A stretch of 64,000 nucleotides of DNA from Croceibacterium_B sp963811255 (GTDB lineage: Bacteria > Pseudomonadota > Alphaproteobacteria > Sphingomonadales > Sphingomonadaceae). The stretch spans positions 1,178,001 through 1,242,000 of the forward strand of contig CAWEQI010000003.1 in assembly GCA_963811255.1 (NCBI GenBank), written 5' to 3'. Each line of letters begins with the position of its first letter. The stretch's first letter is position 1. The notes beneath the pieces were generated by a model. It was not told the origin of the DNA. It saw nothing but the letters and a program-made list of their open reading frames with translations, and did no database searches. Position numbers and translations under genes: made by a program. Shown here piece after piece: positions 62,119 to 64,000 of the stretch.

Positions 62119-62201
62119 GGGTTGTCCTCCCCTCGGCGGTCCAGAGCCATGATGGCCGATTGCCGCGGCGATGGAAAGACTTTGGGCCCGATTTGTTTCC
62201 C

Positions 62202-64000
62202 TCAAGCCGCGCGGCGCACCTGATTGCGGCCGCTTGCCTTAGCTTCGTACAGCGCCGCATCGGCGCGGGCCAGCAAGGTTTCGACCCCGTCGCCCTCGCG
62301 CAGCATGGCGAGACCGATGCTGATCGTCGCCGCGGGCCCCTCACGCCCGGTAACTTCGGCGATCGAGCGACACAGGCGTTCGGCCAGCCCGCGCGCCTCG
62401 CCGCCTTCGACGCCCGAGAGGATGCAGACGAACTCCTCGCCGCCAATCCGGCCGACGAGGTCCTCGGCCCTGATCTGCGCGCGAGCGATCGCGGCAACCT
62501 TGCGCAGCACCTCGTCGCCCATCTGGTGGCCATAAGTGTCATTGATCCGCTTGAAGTGGTCGATGTCGAAGATCAGCACCGCCAGCGGCTCGCCGACCTC
62601 GAGCGAGGGTGCCACCAGGCTGTCGAGCCAATCGATGGTCGCGCGGCGATTGGCAAGTCCGGTCAGCGGATCGGTCTTGGCCAGTTTCTGCGCCTCGGCC
62701 GCCTGCTCGATCGCCTGCTCGCGCGCCCGCTTGAGCGCTTCCTCGCGGAGGACCTGCTCGGTGACGTCCATCGCCACGGCGAACAAGGCCACGCGGCGGC
62801 CCTCGCCGTCGAACTCGTTGAACACGTTCATTTTCAGCGTGTGGTTGCTCCCGTCCGGATGGCGAACTCGATACTCGAAGCTGTAGGGGATGCGCGTTTC
62901 ACGGTGCTGCGCGAGCTTGTCGAACAGCTCTTTGCCGCGGTCGGGCAACAGGTCGCGGATATCGCCGGGGTCGGGGGCGAGGTCCGCCGGCAGCCCGTTG
63001 AGCGCGAGCATCTGCTCCGACCATTGCTGCTCGCCGGTCTCGAGATTGTATTGCCAGCGGCCGATCCCGGCGAGCGTCTTGGTTAGGTTGAGGATCGTCA
63101 GGTTGGCGTTCAACTCGTCGTTGCTCTTGCGCAGGCCTGCTTCGAGACGGTCGCGGGTGAGCAACATCGCGGCAAGCGGAAGCGCGGTGGCCAGCATCAG
63201 CAGCATCTGCGCCTGCAGCAGCAGCGCGCCGGTGGCGGCATCGCTGGCGAGAAAGGGCGCCGGGCTGTGGCCGCCGACGCTGGCGACCATCGCGGCCACA
63301 GCATAGGCGATCACTCCGCAGGCCGCAGCCAGTTGGCCGTAGCGGAACACCGCGAACACGATCGCCACGAACAACACCGGAGTAAGCCCCCCCACCGGGG
63401 ATGTCAGCACCAGCATCGCGAGCGCCAGCATCCCGGCCATCGTGATTCCGAACCCGCGATTGCGGTCTCCCTCCCAGAAGCGGACGTTCTGGTCTCCGAA
63501 GCCGAGCCAATGCCTGAGGTACAGCAACACCGGCGTCGCTGTGAGCACGGCGAGTACGCTCGAAAGGAACCAGTGCAACGGCTGGGCGATGCTGGCGCTG
63601 GCAACGAATAGCGCGGTGATCCCGGTGCCGGCGGCACAACCCAGCAGCGCCGCGCCGAACAACCCGGCGACGTGCCCGAACGTCTGCGGGTTCTTCGCCC
63701 GTCCGCCCAGCACGCGAATGCCCAGGCCGGCGCAAAGCAGCGCCTCGATCAGATTGGCGGAGGCGATTCCCAGGCCCGGCAGCAAAGGCAAGCCCCGCCA
63801 GCTCGAATAGATGACCTGCATGGTGAACAGCGTGCCGAGAAGCAAGGGCCACCGCTTCGGCGGCGTGGCGTAGATACTGGCGACGTGAACAGCGGTCGGC
63901 AGCCACAGCAGCAGCACGGCATCGCCCTTGTCGCGCAACGTCGTCGAAGCGAACGCCAGGGCGATCCACAGCAGTCCCGCCACGAGCGGGCCGCGCAGCT
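62202..64000 (-). CDS. MASE1-PAS-GGDEF diguanylate cyclase, 5' end outside window
   Basis: About 599 residues are visible; the frame is open at the right edge. The N-terminal half is a MASE1-like membrane sensor with about eight helices (AVLLLWLPTAVHVASIYATP; PGLGIASANLIEALLCAGLG; LFVAIVFAVFRYGQLAA). A PAS domain follows (GRWQYNLETGEQQWSEQMLA; YEFRV-like FEYRVRHPDGSNHTLKMNVF), then a GGDEF domain (TDPLTGLANRRATIDWL; FDIDHFKRINDTYGHQMGD) with active motif GRIGGEEFVCIL. It should make c-di-GMP in the inner membrane. Third of its kind in the window. Confidence 0.92.
   Translation of the reverse strand, partial: LRGPLVAGLLWIALAFASTTLRDKGDAVLLLWLPTAVHVASIYATPPKRWPLLLGTLFTMQVIYSSWRGLPLLPGLGIASANLIEALLCAGLGIRVLGGRAKNPQTFGHVAGLFGAALLGCAAGTGITALFVASASIAQPLHWFLSSVLAVLTATPVLLYLRHWLGFGDQNVRFWEGDRNRGFGITMAGMLALAMLVLTSPVGGLTPVLFVAIVFAVFRYGQLAAACGVIAYAVAAMVASVGGHSPAPFLASDAATGALLLQAQMLLMLATALPLAAMLLTRDRLEAGLRKSNDELNANLTILNLTKTLAGIGRWQYNLETGEQQWSEQMLALNGLPADLAPDPGDIRDLLPDRGKELFDKLAQHRETRIPYSFEYRVRHPDGSNHTLKMNVFNEFDGEGRRVALFAVAMDVTEQVLREEALKRAREQAIEQAAEAQKLAKTDPLTGLANRRATIDWLDSLVAPSLEVGEPLAVLIFDIDHFKRINDTYGHQMGDEVLRKVAAIARAQIRAEDLVGRIGGEEFVCILSGVEGGEARGLAERLCRSIAEVTGREGPAATISIGLAMLREGDGVETLLARADAALYEAKASGRNQVRRAA

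Overview
The window is high-GC bacterial chromosome. Gene content points to an alphaproteobacterium, most likely Sphingomonadales: a GTTC-N7-GTTC LexA box upstream of uvrA, an HWE-family histidine kinase, the serC-serA-hisZ order, large TonB-dependent receptors, an AAHS transporter, UbiK, EgtB/EgtD, and many short palindromic intergenic repeats. This placement is from gene content only. I see no rRNA, CRISPR array, complete insertion sequence, prophage or replication origin. There is one tRNA, tRNA-Gln(UUG).

Layout. 1-5 kb holds small secreted or lipid-anchored proteins (two CHRD-like, a VOC protein, an NTF2-like lipoprotein) and a lower-GC scrap of a UvrD-like helicase between inverted copies of a short element. 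5-20 kb carries uvrA with a LexA box, a diguanylate cyclase, a serC-serA-hisZ row, a LuxR-type regulator with a degenerate receiver, a lone Anbu protease, a lipase-like hydrolase, tandem DUF3617 lipoproteins and uvrB. 20-26 kb is a stress/redox signalling group (LysR, hemerythrin, Crp/Fnr, a 54-aa twin-CX3C protein, a frameshifted HWE kinase), then apaG and metZ. 26-35 kb has a PMT-type mannosyltransferase and a DPM1-GtrA fusion that could work together, a prolyl oligopeptidase, leuB-recO, ubiK, tspO and tlyA. 35.7-36.2 kb is a structured leader with an 18-codon ORF and competing hairpins just before ilvE. 36-48 kb is mostly single enzymes and transporters: DUF885 peptidase, MBL hydrolase, GMC oxidoreductase, two GST-superfamily proteins, an MFS carrier, a second diguanylate cyclase and topoisomerase IB. 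48-64 kb holds two TonB-dependent receptors, tRNA-Gln, a ligase-exonuclease III pair, a LysR/receptor divergon facing an AAHS symporter, a retropepsin-like protein, egtB-egtD and a third, truncated diguanylate cyclase.

How the genes work together. DNA repair recurs: uvrA, uvrB, recO, ATP-dependent ligase plus exonuclease III, and topoisomerase IB. Amino-acid synthesis is spread along the window (serC/serA/hisZ, metZ, leuB, ilvE). Three diguanylate cyclases with different sensory halves (a membrane N-terminus, PAS, MASE1-PAS) suggest separate inputs to c-di-GMP. The LysR/receptor/AAHS cluster looks like an aromatic-acid uptake locus without its catabolic genes. The most interesting unexplained features are the ilvE leader, the twin-CX3C protein, the hairpin enclosing the AAHS gene's ribosome-binding site, and several perfect intergenic palindromes with no assigned regulator.
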